From Limnohabitans curvus (lineage in GTDB: Bacteria; Pseudomonadota; Gammaproteobacteria; Burkholderiales; Burkholderiaceae_C): a stretch of 64,000 nucleotides of DNA. This document shows, one piece after another, positions 16,742-26,199 of this stretch (its first letter is position 1; each line of letters starts with the position of its first letter). The stretch is taken from NCBI RefSeq assembly GCF_003063475.1, contig NZ_NESP01000001.1, positions 2,790,001-2,854,000 on the forward strand. Direction: 5' to 3'. The notes under the pieces are model-generated. The model was given only the letters and a program-made list of their open reading frames with translations. It was not told the origin of the DNA and did no database searches. Made by a program: the position numbers and the translations under genes.

Positions 16742-18010
16742 TTATTGGGCACTTGCGCGCAGGCGTTCAATTTCGGCCCATGCCCCTGCCAGTTCAAACT
16801 GTGCAGTGATGAGTTCGTTACGTGCAGCGCGGTACACGCGCTGTGCATCCATCACGTCAAGAAAGCTCTTCTCTCCCGCTTTGTAGGCCAACTCTGCGAT
16901 GCGCAGTGCGTTGGCTGCATGGCGCACGATGCCGCCTTCCAGTGCCACCACTTGGGCATTGGCAATGTCGTATTGCTGGTAAGCCGCTTCAAGCGATTGC
17001 AGCAGTGAAAATTCTTGATAGGCCAGCTGGTTGTCTGTTTGCGAGAGCTTGGCGGCAGCTTCCCCCACAGGGCCTCCACGCCAGTCCCACAGTGGGAGAT
17101 TCATCGCCACGCCGATGCGTTTGCTGCGCCACTCAGGATCTTGGTCCTGATCTGCACGCAGCGCAAATTTAGGAAAGCGCAAAGCTTTTTCTTCGCTCAG
17201 CTTGCGATCGAGTTGTTGTCGTTCTGCGCGTGTGCGTTGCAGTTCTGGGTTGGTTTTCAGCACTTCGTCACGTACTTCGTTGAGGGGAGAGGGGGGGGCA
17301 AAGGTGTGGGTTTGCTCTTGTACTTCAAAGCTCTCGGGCAATTGCAGGCCCACCAAGGCGCGTAAGGCGCCACGTGCTTGACGCACACGCAAGCCTGCAG
17401 ACTCTTGCATTTTTTGCGCGTTCAGCAATTCGGCGTTGGCTTTGACCAGTTCAAACCGTGCCTTCTCGCCCGTTTCCACTTGCAGGGCTATGCGTTTGTG
17501 GATGCCTTCCATCAACTTCACGTCTTCTGCCGCTACGCGGTTTTCAGCTGTGCGGCGCACCAAATCGTAGTAACGCAAGCGCAACTGGGCACGCATGTCA
17601 GCCCTGAACGATTGTTCGTTGGCTTGTGCCGCGGAGTAGCCAGCTAACGCGCCGTCCACACGTGGAAAACGATGCCAAGGCATGTCCAAGTCTTGGGTGA
17701 TGCTGATGGATTTGACATTGCCATTGACAGCGCCAGTCGTGCTGTCTGGGCGTGGCTTGCGCGTGCCATTCATCACTTCAATTTGTGGGTTCGGTATCGT
17801 GCGTGCTGTGTCCACTGCGGCGCGTGCCGCATCGACCGCATTGCTTGCCCCACGCAAGGCAGGGCTTTGGTTGAACATCATGCTTTCTAAGTCAGGCAAA
17901 CTGAATTTTGCAGATTCAGCGAAAGCCAAATTGCAAAATGTGGCAGTGATGCAAAGCAGCAGGGCAGTTAGTTGTTTTTTAGGATGCGATGTCAAACGAA
18001 TCACCTTCAT
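16742..18010 (-). CDS. Outer-membrane efflux factor (CzcC/TolC family)
   Basis: The 422-residue protein starts with a signal peptide (cleavage near FCNLAFA). It carries two repeated TolC-type helical modules; the second (YKAGEKSFLDVMDAQRVYR) is the classic outer-membrane factor signature. It forms the trimeric exit duct of the metal efflux system. It is the first gene of the operon (czcC-B-A-PII order), with about 150 bp of divergent promoter region shared with guaB. No metal regulator such as a two-component system, MerR or ArsR gene is adjacent, so regulation is not visible here. Confidence 0.92.
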   Translation of the reverse strand: MKVIRLTSHPKKQLTALLLCITATFCNLAFAESAKFSLPDLESMMFNQSPALRGASNAVDAARAAVDTARTIPNPQIEVMNGTRKPRPDSTTGAVNGNVKSISITQDLDMPWHRFPRVDGALAGYSAAQANEQSFRADMRAQLRLRYYDLVRRTAENRVAAEDVKLMEGIHKRIALQVETGEKARFELVKANAELLNAQKMQESAGLRVRQARGALRALVGLQLPESFEVQEQTHTFAPPSPLNEVRDEVLKTNPELQRTRAERQQLDRKLSEEKALRFPKFALRADQDQDPEWRSKRIGVAMNLPLWDWRGGPVGEAAAKLSQTDNQLAYQEFSLLQSLEAAYQQYDIANAQVVALEGGIVRHAANALRIAELAYKAGEKSFLDVMDAQRVYRAARNELITAQFELAGAWAEIERLRASAQ

Positions 18011-18089
18011 ACGAAGTTTGCAAATGTTGAAAGTTATTGTCGTTCAAGGCCAAATGCCATCGGGTCTTTAAGGAATAAAGCGTGTGTAA

Positions 18090-19628
<1,539 letters not shown>

Positions 19629-19680
19629 AGGCTTTGCAAGCGCGGAACACGCGCGATGCATTGTTTTGAGCCCCTACACA

Positions 19681-19709
19681 AGCCACCCTTCGGGGTGGCT
19701 TTGTTTTTT
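19681..19709 (+). terminator. Rho-independent terminator after guaB
   Basis: A perfect 8-bp stem AGCCACCC/GGGTGGCT with a TTCG tetraloop is followed by TTGTTTTTT. It lies about 50 bp after the guaB stop and 44 bp before guaA. Confidence 0.9.
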
Positions 19710-19752
19710 GAGACAATAACGACCTAGGCCACTTGACGGCCCTTTTTTATTT

Positions 19753-21369
19753 ATGTCGCACCAAAAAATCCTCATCCTCGATTTCGGCTCTCAAGTCACC
19801 CAACTCATCGCTCGCCGCGTGCGCGAAGCCCATGTGTTTTGTGAAGTCCATCCTTGCGACGTGACCAGCGACTGGGTGCGCGAGTACGCCAAAGACGGCA
19901 ACCTGAAGGGCATCATCCTGTCGGGCAGCCACGCCAGCGTGTACGAGGTAGACGACCGCGCCCCTGACGCCGTGTTTGAGCTGGGTTTGCCCGTGTTGGG
20001 CATTTGCTACGGCATGCAAACCATGGCCACCCAGCTGGGAGGCAAGGTGGAGGCGGGCACCACACGCGAATTTGGCTACGCCGAAGTGCGCGCCCACGGC
20101 CACACATCGTTGCTGAAAGATATTGAAGACTTCAACACGCCCGAAGGCCACGGCATGCTGAAAGTGTGGATGAGCCACGGCGACAAAGTGACCCAGCTGC
20201 CTGAAGGCTTCAAGGTCATGGCCTCGACACCAGCTTGCCCCATCGCCGGTATGGCCGACGAGGCGCGCAAGTTTTACGCGGTGCAGTTCCACCCCGAAGT
20301 CACGCACACGGTGCAAGGGCAAGCCTTGTTGAACCGATTTGTGCTGGATATTTGCGGCACACGCCCCGACTGGATCATGGGTGACTACATCGAAGAAGCG
20401 GTGGCTGCGATTCGCAAACAAGTGGGTGACGAAGAAGTTATCTTGGGCCTGTCGGGTGGTGTGGATTCGTCCGTGGCCGCAGCCCTGATTCACCGTGCCA
20501 TTGGCGACAAACTCACTTGCGTGTTTGTGGACCACGGCTTGTTGCGCCTGAACGAAGGCGACATGGTGATGGACATGTTTGTGGGCAAGCTGCACGCGCA
20601 CGTCATTCGTGTGGATGCCAGCGACCTGTTCTTGGGCAAATTGGCGGGCGTGAGCGAGCCAGAGGCCAAACGCAAAATCATCGGCGGCTTGTTTGTGGAC
20701 GTGTTCAAAGAACAAGCGGCCAAGCTCAAAGCGGGCGATGGTGGGCATAAAGGCGCTACCTTCTTGGCCCAAGGCACGATTTACCCCGACGTGATTGAAA
20801 GCGGCGGCGCCAAGAGCAAAAAAGCCGTCACCATCAAGAGCCACCACAACGTGGGCGGCTTGCCTGAGCAATTGGGCTTGAAGCTCTTGGAGCCATTGCG
20901 CGAATTGTTCAAAGACGAAGTGCGCGAATTGGGCGTGGCCTTGGGTCTGCCACACGACATGGTGTACCGCCATCCATTCCCAGGTCCAGGCTTGGGCGTG
21001 CGCATTTTGGGTGAAGTGAAAAAGGAATACGCCGACTTGCTGCGCCGTGCCGACGCCATCTTCATTGAAGAACTGCACAACTTCACAGACGAAGCCACAG
21101 GCAAATCTTGGTACGCCTTGACCAGCCAAGCCTTCACCGTGTTCTTGCCCGTCAAGAGCGTGGGCGTGATGGGCGATGGCCGCACGTATGACTACGTGGT
21201 GGCCTTGCGCGCCGTGCAAACCAGCGACTTCATGACCGCAGACTGGGCCGAGTTGCCTTATGCGTTGCTCAAGAAAGTGTCGGGCCGCATCATCAACGAA
21301 GTGCGTGGCATCAACCGAGTGACCTACGACGTGTCCTCAAAACCACCGGCCACAATCGAGTGGGAGTAG
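19753..21369 (+). CDS. guaA: GMP synthase (glutamine-hydrolysing)
   Basis: The 538-residue protein has a class I glutamine amidotransferase domain (GICYGMQT with the catalytic Cys; FHPEVTHT with the His) and an ATP-pyrophosphatase domain with the P-loop [11 protein letters not shown]. The C-terminal dimerisation domain ends in PPATIEWE. It converts XMP to GMP. The last codons (GAGTGGGAGTAG) form the left boundary of the 4.9-kb island. The original ending was probably GAGTGGGAATGA, which survives at 26293-26304. The protein sequence is intact, so insertion replaced only the final bases and the downstream region. Confidence 0.98.
   Translation: MSHQKILILDFGSQVTQLIARRVREAHVFCEVHPCDVTSDWVREYAKDGNLKGIILSGSHASVYEVDDRAPDAVFELGLPVLGICYGMQTMATQLGGKVEAGTTREFGYAEVRAHGHTSLLKDIEDFNTPEGHGMLKVWMSHGDKVTQLPEGFKVMASTPACPIAGMADEARKFYAVQFHPEVTHTVQGQALLNRFVLDICGTRPDWIMGDYIEEAVAAIRKQVGDEEVILGLSGGVDSSVAAALIHRAIGDKLTCVFVDHGLLRLNEGDMVMDMFVGKLHAHVIRVDASDLFLGKLAGVSEPEAKRKIIGGLFVDVFKEQAAKLKAGDGGHKGATFLAQGTIYPDVIESGGAKSKKAVTIKSHHNVGGLPEQLGLKLLEPLRELFKDEVRELGVALGLPHDMVYRHPFPGPGLGVRILGEVKKEYADLLRRADAIFIEELHNFTDEATGKSWYALTSQAFTVFLPVKSVGVMGDGRTYDYVVALRAVQTSDFMTADWAELPYALLKKVSGRIINEVRGINRVTYDVSSKPPATIEWE
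21358..21365 (+). repeat. Left attachment core (attL candidate)
   Basis: GAGTGGGA forms the last coding bases of guaA. The same octamer recurs at 26293-26300. The position at the 3' end of a target gene next to an integrase is typical of attL. Confidence 0.6.
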
Positions 21370-21378
21370 TAACAAGGC

Positions 21379-21407
21379 TTGAAACCCGCATAAACACTGG
21401 GTTTCAA
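21379..21407. terminator. Hairpin after guaA
   Basis: A perfect 9-bp stem TTGAAACCC/GGGTTTCAA encloses an 11-base loop, 9 bp after the guaA stop. No T-run follows. It is island DNA and may provide a replacement 3' end for the guaA transcript. Confidence 0.45.
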
Positions 21408-21416
21408 TGTTTCACA

Positions 21417-21501
21417 AAAGTTACACGCAGGCTATAAAAGGCTTGCGATTGCTGGGCAGGTGCAGTAAAGTTGCACGAAATGTTGCACACGGGTGTTGCA
21501 A
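21417..21501 (+). repeat. Four AAnGTTRCAC-type direct repeats upstream of the integrase
   Basis: Related decamers occur in direct orientation at 21417-21426 (AAAGTTACAC), 21467-21476 (AAAGTTGCAC), 21479-21488 (AATGTTGCAC) and 21492-21501 (GGTGTTGCAA). The last three are spaced 12-13 bp. Their location between attL and the recombinase gene suggests arm-type integrase sites or operator repeats. A palindrome CGTAAA-C-TTTACG follows at 21510-21522, just before the integrase start. Confidence 0.55.
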
Positions 21502-21532
21502 TTAAAAAACGTAAACTTTACGCACTGCAAGC

Positions 21533-22614
21533 ATGGTTGTAAAAAAGAAAAACTTTAGCGAGAAGTTAGAGGAAGAGCTGATACTGGACGATGCGCTTTT
21601 ATACAAACGCGGCGACTACTATCACGTGCGCTTTTGGCTGGCAAATGATAAAAAATACGCACGATTTAGCTTAAAAACAAAGAATAAAACACTTGCAATA
21701 GACAAAGCACGTAAGCACTATTACGAGATAAAAGTACTGGAAACGCAGGGGAAAAAATACTACAGCATAACTAATGCTGATGGTGTTGATATGTACTTAG
21801 AGAAGCGATGGGAAGATTACAAGCGCGGCGCGATTGTTGAGGGTAGATACAAAACAATTAAGACGCATTTAGCGCACTGGCTTGAGTACATTGGAAAAGA
21901 TGGAAAGCTGAAAGAGCTTGAGCGAACAGACTGCGAAGGCTACTTTTACGCACGTACACAAGGGCATCAGAAAGCATCCCTTAACGCTGCACATACAACA
22001 GCACTAAATGAACAAAGCACAATTAATGCAATGATAAGTTGGCTACACAAACGTAGTGAAACTTATATTGATGGGTTTGATTTTGCTAAAGTTAAAGCAC
22101 AAGATAAAGGCGATTACGCTAACAGACGAGGCATATTTACAGATACAGAAATTGATGCAATTAAAGATTTATTAAAGAATAAGATAAAAAAATTAAAGCA
22201 CGAATTAGATAAAGATAACAATGCAACTACGTACGTTGCATTATGCTTTATTGGGTTGCTACTTATTACTGGAATGCGTAGAGGTGAACTGCTTAAATTA
22301 AAGTGGAGCAGAATACGTTTTGTTAATGAAGTAAGGGAAGTAACAAGTAAGAAAGGTGCAAAGGATGATTTGTTTACTATTACTGTGGATGGTAAGACAA
22401 GTAAGGTAAACAGAACGCGAGCTTTTGTAATTAAGGATGATTGTTTTGTTGATGCATTAGCTTTTTATTGTAAGAAGTTTAGTGCTGATAGATTGGGTTT
22501 TGAAGATAAGTTAAATGAACGATTAGATGGTGATGAGCTATACAAAATGCTTGGAGATAGGCTAGTTGGTAGCTTGAATGGTAAGACTGAATTTAGAGAG
22601 CAAACGTTGCATAC
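21533..22614 (+). pseudogene. Tyrosine recombinase (integrase), truncated by an IS
   Basis: About 361 codons remain. The N-terminal part has an Arm-type/AP2-like region (YYHVRFWLANDKKYARFSLK) and a SAM-like core-binding domain. The catalytic domain begins with GIFTDTEIDAIKDLL and keeps the first active-site Arg in TGMRRGELLKLKW, followed by the beta-hairpin region. The sequence stops at REQTLHT, where the IS begins. The H-x-x-R box, second His/Trp and nucleophilic Tyr are absent, so the protein cannot be an active recombinase. Codon usage is AT-rich, unlike guaA. The gene lies 163 bp after guaA in the same direction, the standard arrangement for an island integrase. The missing C-terminus is not found on the other side of the IS. 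Confidence 0.85.
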
Positions 22615-22673
22615 TGGCATTCCCCCAAATCAGTAGACAAATATGATGTCAAAACTGAAATGGAGAATTGCAA

Positions 22674-22955
22674 ATGCAACGAGCGAAATATGCCCCTGAG
22701 TTCAAAGACGAGGCAGTCAAACAAGTCATCGATAAAGGCCACTCGGTTGTCGATGTAGCCAAGCGACTAGGCATTGCTGAAGGTGTTCTGTACACGTGGG
22801 TCAGTAAGTTCAAAAAGGCTGATGAACCATCTACCAACGATCTAAAGGTGCTGCAAGCCGAGATGGCCAAGCTCAAGGCTGAGCTAAGACGCACTACCGA
22901 GGAGCGCGATATCCTAAAAAAGGCCGCCGCGTACTTTGCAAAGCAGTCCGGGTGA
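22674..22955 (+). CDS. IS3-family transposase OrfA
   Basis: From the ATG at 22674 (GGAG eight bases before) the 93-residue protein has a helix-turn-helix (FKDEAVKQVIDKGHSVVDVA) followed by a leucine-zipper-like coiled coil (LKVLQAEMAKLKAELRR). It binds the IS ends. A canonical slippery sequence A-AAA-AAG lies at 22916-22922 in the correct phase, so a -1 frameshift should fuse OrfA to OrfB and yield the active OrfAB transposase. The stop overlaps the OrfB GTG start by 4 bp. Confidence 0.92.
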   Translation: MQRAKYAPEFKDEAVKQVIDKGHSVVDVAKRLGIAEGVLYTWVSKFKKADEPSTNDLKVLQAEMAKLKAELRRTTEERDILKKAAAYFAKQSG

Positions 22956-23815
22956 AGTACGCATTTATTCAAGCCCACCGATCCGAATTCAAACTCACCA
23001 GCATGTGCCGCGTTCTCAAAGTTCACCGCAGCGGCTACTACGCTTGGCTGCATGAGCCGCTCTCAGCAAGGGCAAGAGCCAATGAGGTGTTGACGGCAAA
23101 GATCAAAGAGTTCTACGACCAGAGCATGGGCATCTACGGCAGTCCGCGCATCTTCTGTGACCTGCGTGAAGCTGGCGTGGCTTGTAGCGAAAACCGTGTG
23201 GCGCGGCTGATGCGTGTGGCTCAAATCAAATCAGTTCGAGGCTACAAACGCCCTAGGTACAAAGTGGGCAAGCCTTCATTGGTTGCGCCCAACCAGTTGC
23301 AGCGCCAGTTCCAACACGACGAACCCGACCAAGCTTGGGTGACGGACATCACGTATATCCGCACACATGAAGGGTGGCTGTATTTGGCGGCTGTACTAGA
23401 TTTGCATTCGCGTGCGGTGGTGGGATGGAGTATGGGCCCACGCATGCAGACGAGCTTGGTGCTGGATGCATTGACGATGGCGGTGTGGCGCAGAAGGCCA
23501 AAGGACTCAGTGATCATCCATTCTGACCAGGGTAGCCAATTTGGCAGCGATGAGTTCAACCGCTGGTGCAAAGACAACCGACTGAGCCCGAGCATGAGCC
23601 GTCGAGGCAACTGCTGGGATAACGCGGTTGCTGAATCGTTCTTCAGTAATTTGAAGAGCGAACAAATCAAGAAGCGGATTTACCAAACTCGGGCTGAAGC
23701 TAAGTCGGACATCTTCGATTACATCGAGGGTTTCTACAATCGAGTTCGACGCCATAAGCACCTCGATCAACTCAGCCCCTATGAGTTCGAGCGGCAGCGT
23801 CAAACTGCGCTATGA
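22952..23815 (+). CDS. IS3-family transposase OrfB (DDE catalytic part)
   Basis: The 287-residue protein has the HTH_21-like N-terminal segment (VHRSGYYAWLHEPLSARARA) and an integrase core with the catalytic triad in WVTDITYI, HSDQGSQFGS and CWDNAVAESFFSNLKSE. It is full length and intact, so the element may still be mobile. It lies in the -1 frame relative to OrfA and is probably made mainly as the OrfAB fusion. The OrfB frame is closed at 23815, 29 bp before the right IS end. Confidence 0.93.
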   Translation: MKYAFIQAHRSEFKLTSMCRVLKVHRSGYYAWLHEPLSARARANEVLTAKIKEFYDQSMGIYGSPRIFCDLREAGVACSENRVARLMRVAQIKSVRGYKRPRYKVGKPSLVAPNQLQRQFQHDEPDQAWVTDITYIRTHEGWLYLAAVLDLHSRAVVGWSMGPRMQTSLVLDALTMAVWRRRPKDSVIIHSDQGSQFGSDEFNRWCKDNRLSPSMSRRGNCWDNAVAESFFSNLKSEQIKKRIYQTRAEAKSDIFDYIEGFYNRVRRHKHLDQLSPYEFERQRQTAL

Positions 23816-23843
23816 AAAGTGTCTAGAGGTTTGGGGGAATGCC

Positions 23844-24245
23844 AAGGACGTTACTTACAGTGCTGAAGATTACATTAATGGCAACTACGGCAAAGCTGTT
23901 GTTGAGTTAATGTCACCGTTGGCTAAGCACTTTTTAGGTTTGACAGGTTGGGAACATGTTGAGCTTGATTTACAAGAGCTTGTTTGGTTAGCAACTGTTG
24001 TTGCACACATTAATTTAACTGATGAACAAGCAAAGAACAAGTTAACAGATACACAAATTAGCGCGATTTGTACTGGTATTGCAATGCGTTACGCACAGAT
24101 TGAGTACGGTAAACAGTTTACTAATGAACTGTTGCAGCTGCTTTTAAGCAGGTACAACGTGCGGTACAAAGAGTACAAAGAGCTTTGGACTAGGGCGCTT
24201 GAGACTAAAGAAATTGGAGCATTTTCTACACATGCATTTGAATAA
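23844..24245 (+). pseudogene. C-terminal fragment of an unrecognised island gene
   Basis: Directly after the IS, an open frame of about 133 codons continues to a TAA at 24243. It opens inside the IS (ATG at 23781), so the present product would be a chimera with some IS-derived residues. Codon usage is AT-rich like the integrase. The sequence (DYINGNYGKAVVELMSPLAKHF in parts, DLQELVWLATVVAHINLTDEQA) is helical and soluble-looking. It has no integrase boxes, so it is not the lost end of the recombinase. I do not recognise the family. It is most likely the C-terminus of a gene whose start was deleted with the IS event. Confidence 0.6.
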
Positions 24246-24356
24246 GTGCAGGATGGCGATGTTACGAGCCTTGGCTACGTTGAGCACTACACAACATTTG
24301 CTGCACTAGTTAACGAGCTTTGTCAGCAGCTTAACAATGTGGATGTATTAAGTTAA
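24246..24356 (+). pseudogene. In-frame continuation after the TAA of the fragment
   Basis: The codon after the TAA at 24243-24245 is GTG, and the same frame stays open for 36 codons (VQDGDVTSLGYVEHYTTFAA... ending LNNVDVLS). The composition looks coding, which suggests that the TAA may be a nonsense mutation inside a formerly longer gene. It could also be a tiny separate ORF with a GTG start; there is no ribosome-binding site evidence either way. Confidence 0.4.
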
Positions 24357-24817
24357 CTTGCAAGAGCTTGAGCAACTGCATTGCCCATTTCGTTAAAGTA
24401 CTTGTTAGCTTTTTCAGTTGCAACTAGGTACTTAGTGCGACGGTCTTTGCCCATGTAAATAAATTTAATAAGCTGCTGGTCGTCTAACGCACGTAGCTTA
24501 CGGTGAATGGTTGCAGGGGATGCAATGGCGCTTAATTGCATTGCTTGCGTTACTGTTAGTGCGTTGCTTTGTGCTGCTGCAACTGCAATAGCTTCCAGTA
24601 ATCTTAAAGCTGTGCTGTCAATAGTTTCCGCATCGAGCTGTGCTGTGACAGCGTGTGCAAGCGCAACGAAGCGCAGGTAAGCAGCGTTGTTACGCATTGC
24701 GCTTGGCTTGGCTTGGCTTGGCTTGGCTTGGCTTGGCTTGGCTTGGCTTGGCTTGGCTTGGCTTGGCTTGGCTTGGCTTGGCTTGGCTTGGCTTGGCTTG
24801 GCTTGGGTGTTTTGCAT
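24353..24817 (-). CDS. Small winged-helix regulator with a phase-variable N-terminal repeat
   Basis: From the ATG at 24817 the product has 154 residues: MQNT, seven QAKPS repeats (residues 5-39) encoded by 21 five-base units, then a winged-helix domain. The domain resembles MarR-like regulators: ALTVTQAMQLSAIASPATIH as the helix-turn-helix and LIKFIYMGKDRRTKYLVAT as the wing. A longer reading to 24967 exists but has no coding character. A TATAAA box (24824-24829) lies so close to the ATG that the mRNA may be nearly leaderless; no Shine-Dalgarno is visible. A change of one repeat unit shifts the frame: one alternative phase stops immediately after the repeat (TAA), the other after about 31 codons. 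It is likely a regulator of the island itself. Confidence 0.75.
   Translation of the reverse strand: MQNTQAKPSQAKPSQAKPSQAKPSQAKPSQAKPSQAKPSAMRNNAAYLRFVALAHAVTAQLDAETIDSTALRLLEAIAVAAAQSNALTVTQAMQLSAIASPATIHRKLRALDDQQLIKFIYMGKDRRTKYLVATEKANKYFNEMGNAVAQALAS
24701..24805 (-). repeat. 21 perfect tandem copies of a 5-bp repeat (CAAGC coding strand)
   Basis: The + strand reads GCTTG twenty-one times without a mismatch (105 bp). All three frames of the repeat are free of stops and read permutations of the same pentapeptide (Q, A, K, P, S), so only the frame downstream of the repeat depends on copy number. Such simple-sequence tracts mutate by slipped-strand mispairing. It lies within the first 40 codons of the winged-helix gene. 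With 21 copies the gene is in the ON frame. Confidence 0.95.
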
Positions 24818-24884
24818 AGTGGGAATTTTATAGTGTTGACTGGGTAACTGGTGCTTAATAATTGTGCAAAGAAAGTAGCACGGC

Positions 24885-24976
24885 GTGTAACTTGGTGCTG
24901 TAAAATACAAGGTTGTTAGTTGTAGGCTTTTTTTTGTTTGGTTGTGGGTGCTGTTTAACTTGCACAAAAGTTACAC
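24885..24976. repeat. AAGTTACAC repeats between the regulator and the right IS
   Basis: An inverted copy, GTGTAACTT, lies at 24885-24893. A direct copy within CACAAAAGTTACAC lies at 24963-24976. The latter 14-mer is identical to 21413-21426 in front of the integrase. The 180 bp between the regulator start and the right IS otherwise hold no gene that I can see. Confidence 0.55.
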
Positions 24977-25069
24977 AGTTTATTTTTACGAACGTAAGTA
25001 CTGACCTGCCCCCTCTGAGCCGTACCAAATCGATGGAACTAAGTTCGCTAATTTTGGAGAATGGCGGAT

Positions 25070-25336
25070 ATGAAGACCACACGATTTACCGACGAGCAGA
25101 TCATCGGATTCCTCAAGCAAGCTGAAGCAGGCATGTCCATCAAGGACATTTGCCGCTCTGGCGGCTTTAGCCAGCCGACCTTTTACAAGTGGCGCTCGCG
25201 CTTTGGCGGCATGGAAGCCTCCGATGCGGCCAAGCTGCGCGACCTGGAAGCTGAGAACAACAAGCTCAAGAAACTGCTGGCCGAAGCGCACCTGGACATC
25301 CATGCGCTCAAAAGCGTCTTCGGCGTAAAGCGCTAG
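25070..25336 (+). CDS. IS407-like transposase OrfA
   Basis: The protein starts MKTTRFTDEQIIGFLKQAEA and has a helix-turn-helix (SIKDICRSGGFSQPTFYKWR) followed by a coiled coil rich in Leu and Lys. The ATG at 25070 gives a better distance to GGAG (25055-25058) than the in-frame ATG at 25061. OrfA binds the IS ends. The stop at 25334 lies inside the region where the -1 frame of OrfB is already open, consistent with programmed frameshifting near the AAAAG run at 25310-25314. Confidence 0.92.
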   Translation: MKTTRFTDEQIIGFLKQAEAGMSIKDICRSGGFSQPTFYKWRSRFGGMEASDAAKLRDLEAENNKLKKLLAEAHLDIHALKSVFGVKR

Positions 25337-25368
25337 CCCCGCAGGTCAAACGCGAGGCCATCACCCAG

Positions 25369-26199
25369 ATGATCCAGACCCATCTTCTGTCTGAGCGCCA
25401 CGCGTGCTGCCTTGTGGGGCTAAGCCGAGACAGTTTTCGCCACCCGCCTAAGCGTGATGCGCTCACGCAGGCGCTGGGCGAACGTATCGTGGACATTGCC
25501 CACGTACGCCGAAGATTTGGCTACCGCCGCATCCACGATCTGCTGCGCCCGGAGTTTCCGGGCGTCAACCACAAGCGGATCTACCGCTTGTACAAAGATG
25601 CCAACTTGGCCGTAAGAAGGCGCAAGAAGGCCAAGCGCCCACCGTGTGAGCGGGTGCCCTTGCAACTGGCGCAAAAGGTCAACGATGTTTGGAGCATGGA
25701 TTTCGTCTCGGACAGCTTGTCCAATGGCAGGCGCATCAAGTGCCTGACTGTGGCCGATGACTTCAGCCACGAGTGCGTGGACATTGCCGTGGACTACGGG
25801 ATCTCGGGGCAATACGTGACACGCTTGCTCGACCAAGCGGCCACCTTCAGAGGCTACCCACTGGCCGTGAGAACGGACAACGGTCCAGAGTTCACAAGCC
25901 GGGCCTTTATGGCTTGGGCCACAGCACATGGCGTGCGGCACATCTTGACCCAGCCGGGCAGGCCGATGCAAAACGGCTACATCGAGAGTTTCAACGGCAA
26001 GTTTCGAGATGAATGCTTGAACGAGCAGTGGTTCTTGAGCTTGCCCCAAGCCAGGCAGTGCATTGCCGATTGGCGCCAGGACTACAACGAAGTCAGGCCC
26101 CACAGCAGCCTGGGCCGGATTCCACCGGCTCAGTTCGCGCAGCAGCAAAGGATTCAAACCAATGCCGCTGCAAATCTCAACCCTCAAGTTTTGGATTAA
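25369..26199 (+). CDS. IS407-like transposase OrfB (DDE catalytic part)
   Basis: The 276 residues from the first ATG contain the HTH-like segment CCLVGLSRDSFRHPPKRD and the DDE core: VWSMDFVSDSL, RTDNGPEFTS and GRPMQNGYIESFNGKFRDE. The -1 frame is open upstream of this ATG across the OrfA stop, so the natural product is probably the OrfAB fusion; the ATG start is only a convention. The frame is intact. No defect is visible, so the element may be active. Confidence 0.93.
   Translation: MIQTHLLSERHACCLVGLSRDSFRHPPKRDALTQALGERIVDIAHVRRRFGYRRIHDLLRPEFPGVNHKRIYRLYKDANLAVRRRKKAKRPPCERVPLQLAQKVNDVWSMDFVSDSLSNGRRIKCLTVADDFSHECVDIAVDYGISGQYVTRLLDQAATFRGYPLAVRTDNGPEFTSRAFMAWATAHGVRHILTQPGRPMQNGYIESFNGKFRDECLNEQWFLSLPQARQCIADWRQDYNEVRPHSSLGRIPPAQFAQQQRIQTNAAANLNPQVLD

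Larger units (their letters stand above)
22615..23844 (+). mobile_element. IS3-family insertion sequence (1230 bp) without target duplication
   Basis: The ends are matching inverted repeats: 22615 onward TGGCATTCCCCCAAAtcagTAGACA and the reverse complement from 23844 TGGCATTCCCCCAAAcctcTAGACA (21 of 25 identical). Two overlapping frames encode orfA and the DDE transposase orfB. Flanking bases are ATAC on the left and AGGA on the right, so the 3-5 bp duplication expected of the family is missing. The GC-rich codon usage differs from the AT-rich island DNA around it. The element itself looks complete. Confidence 0.88.

Noticed and set aside
19747..21219. Long minus-strand open frame opposite guaA
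   Set aside because: It is a shadow of guaA with the same His-rich composition.
23844..24245. The fragment right of the first IS as the missing integrase C-terminus
   Set aside because: No H-x-x-R or Tyr active-site boxes are present, and the frame does not join the integrase frame after removal of the IS.
24701..24805. Tandem repeats as a CRISPR array
   Set aside because: The 5-bp units are contiguous with no spacers; it is a simple-sequence tract.
24653..24847. Open frame on the + strand through the 5-bp repeat encoding repeated AWLGL residues
   Set aside because: It is the antisense of the repeat; outside the repeat it has no coding character, while the minus strand continues into a winged-helix domain.
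24818..24967. Fifty-codon N-terminal extension of the winged-helix regulator
   Set aside because: It has no coding character and contains the likely promoter; the ATG at 24817 is preferred.
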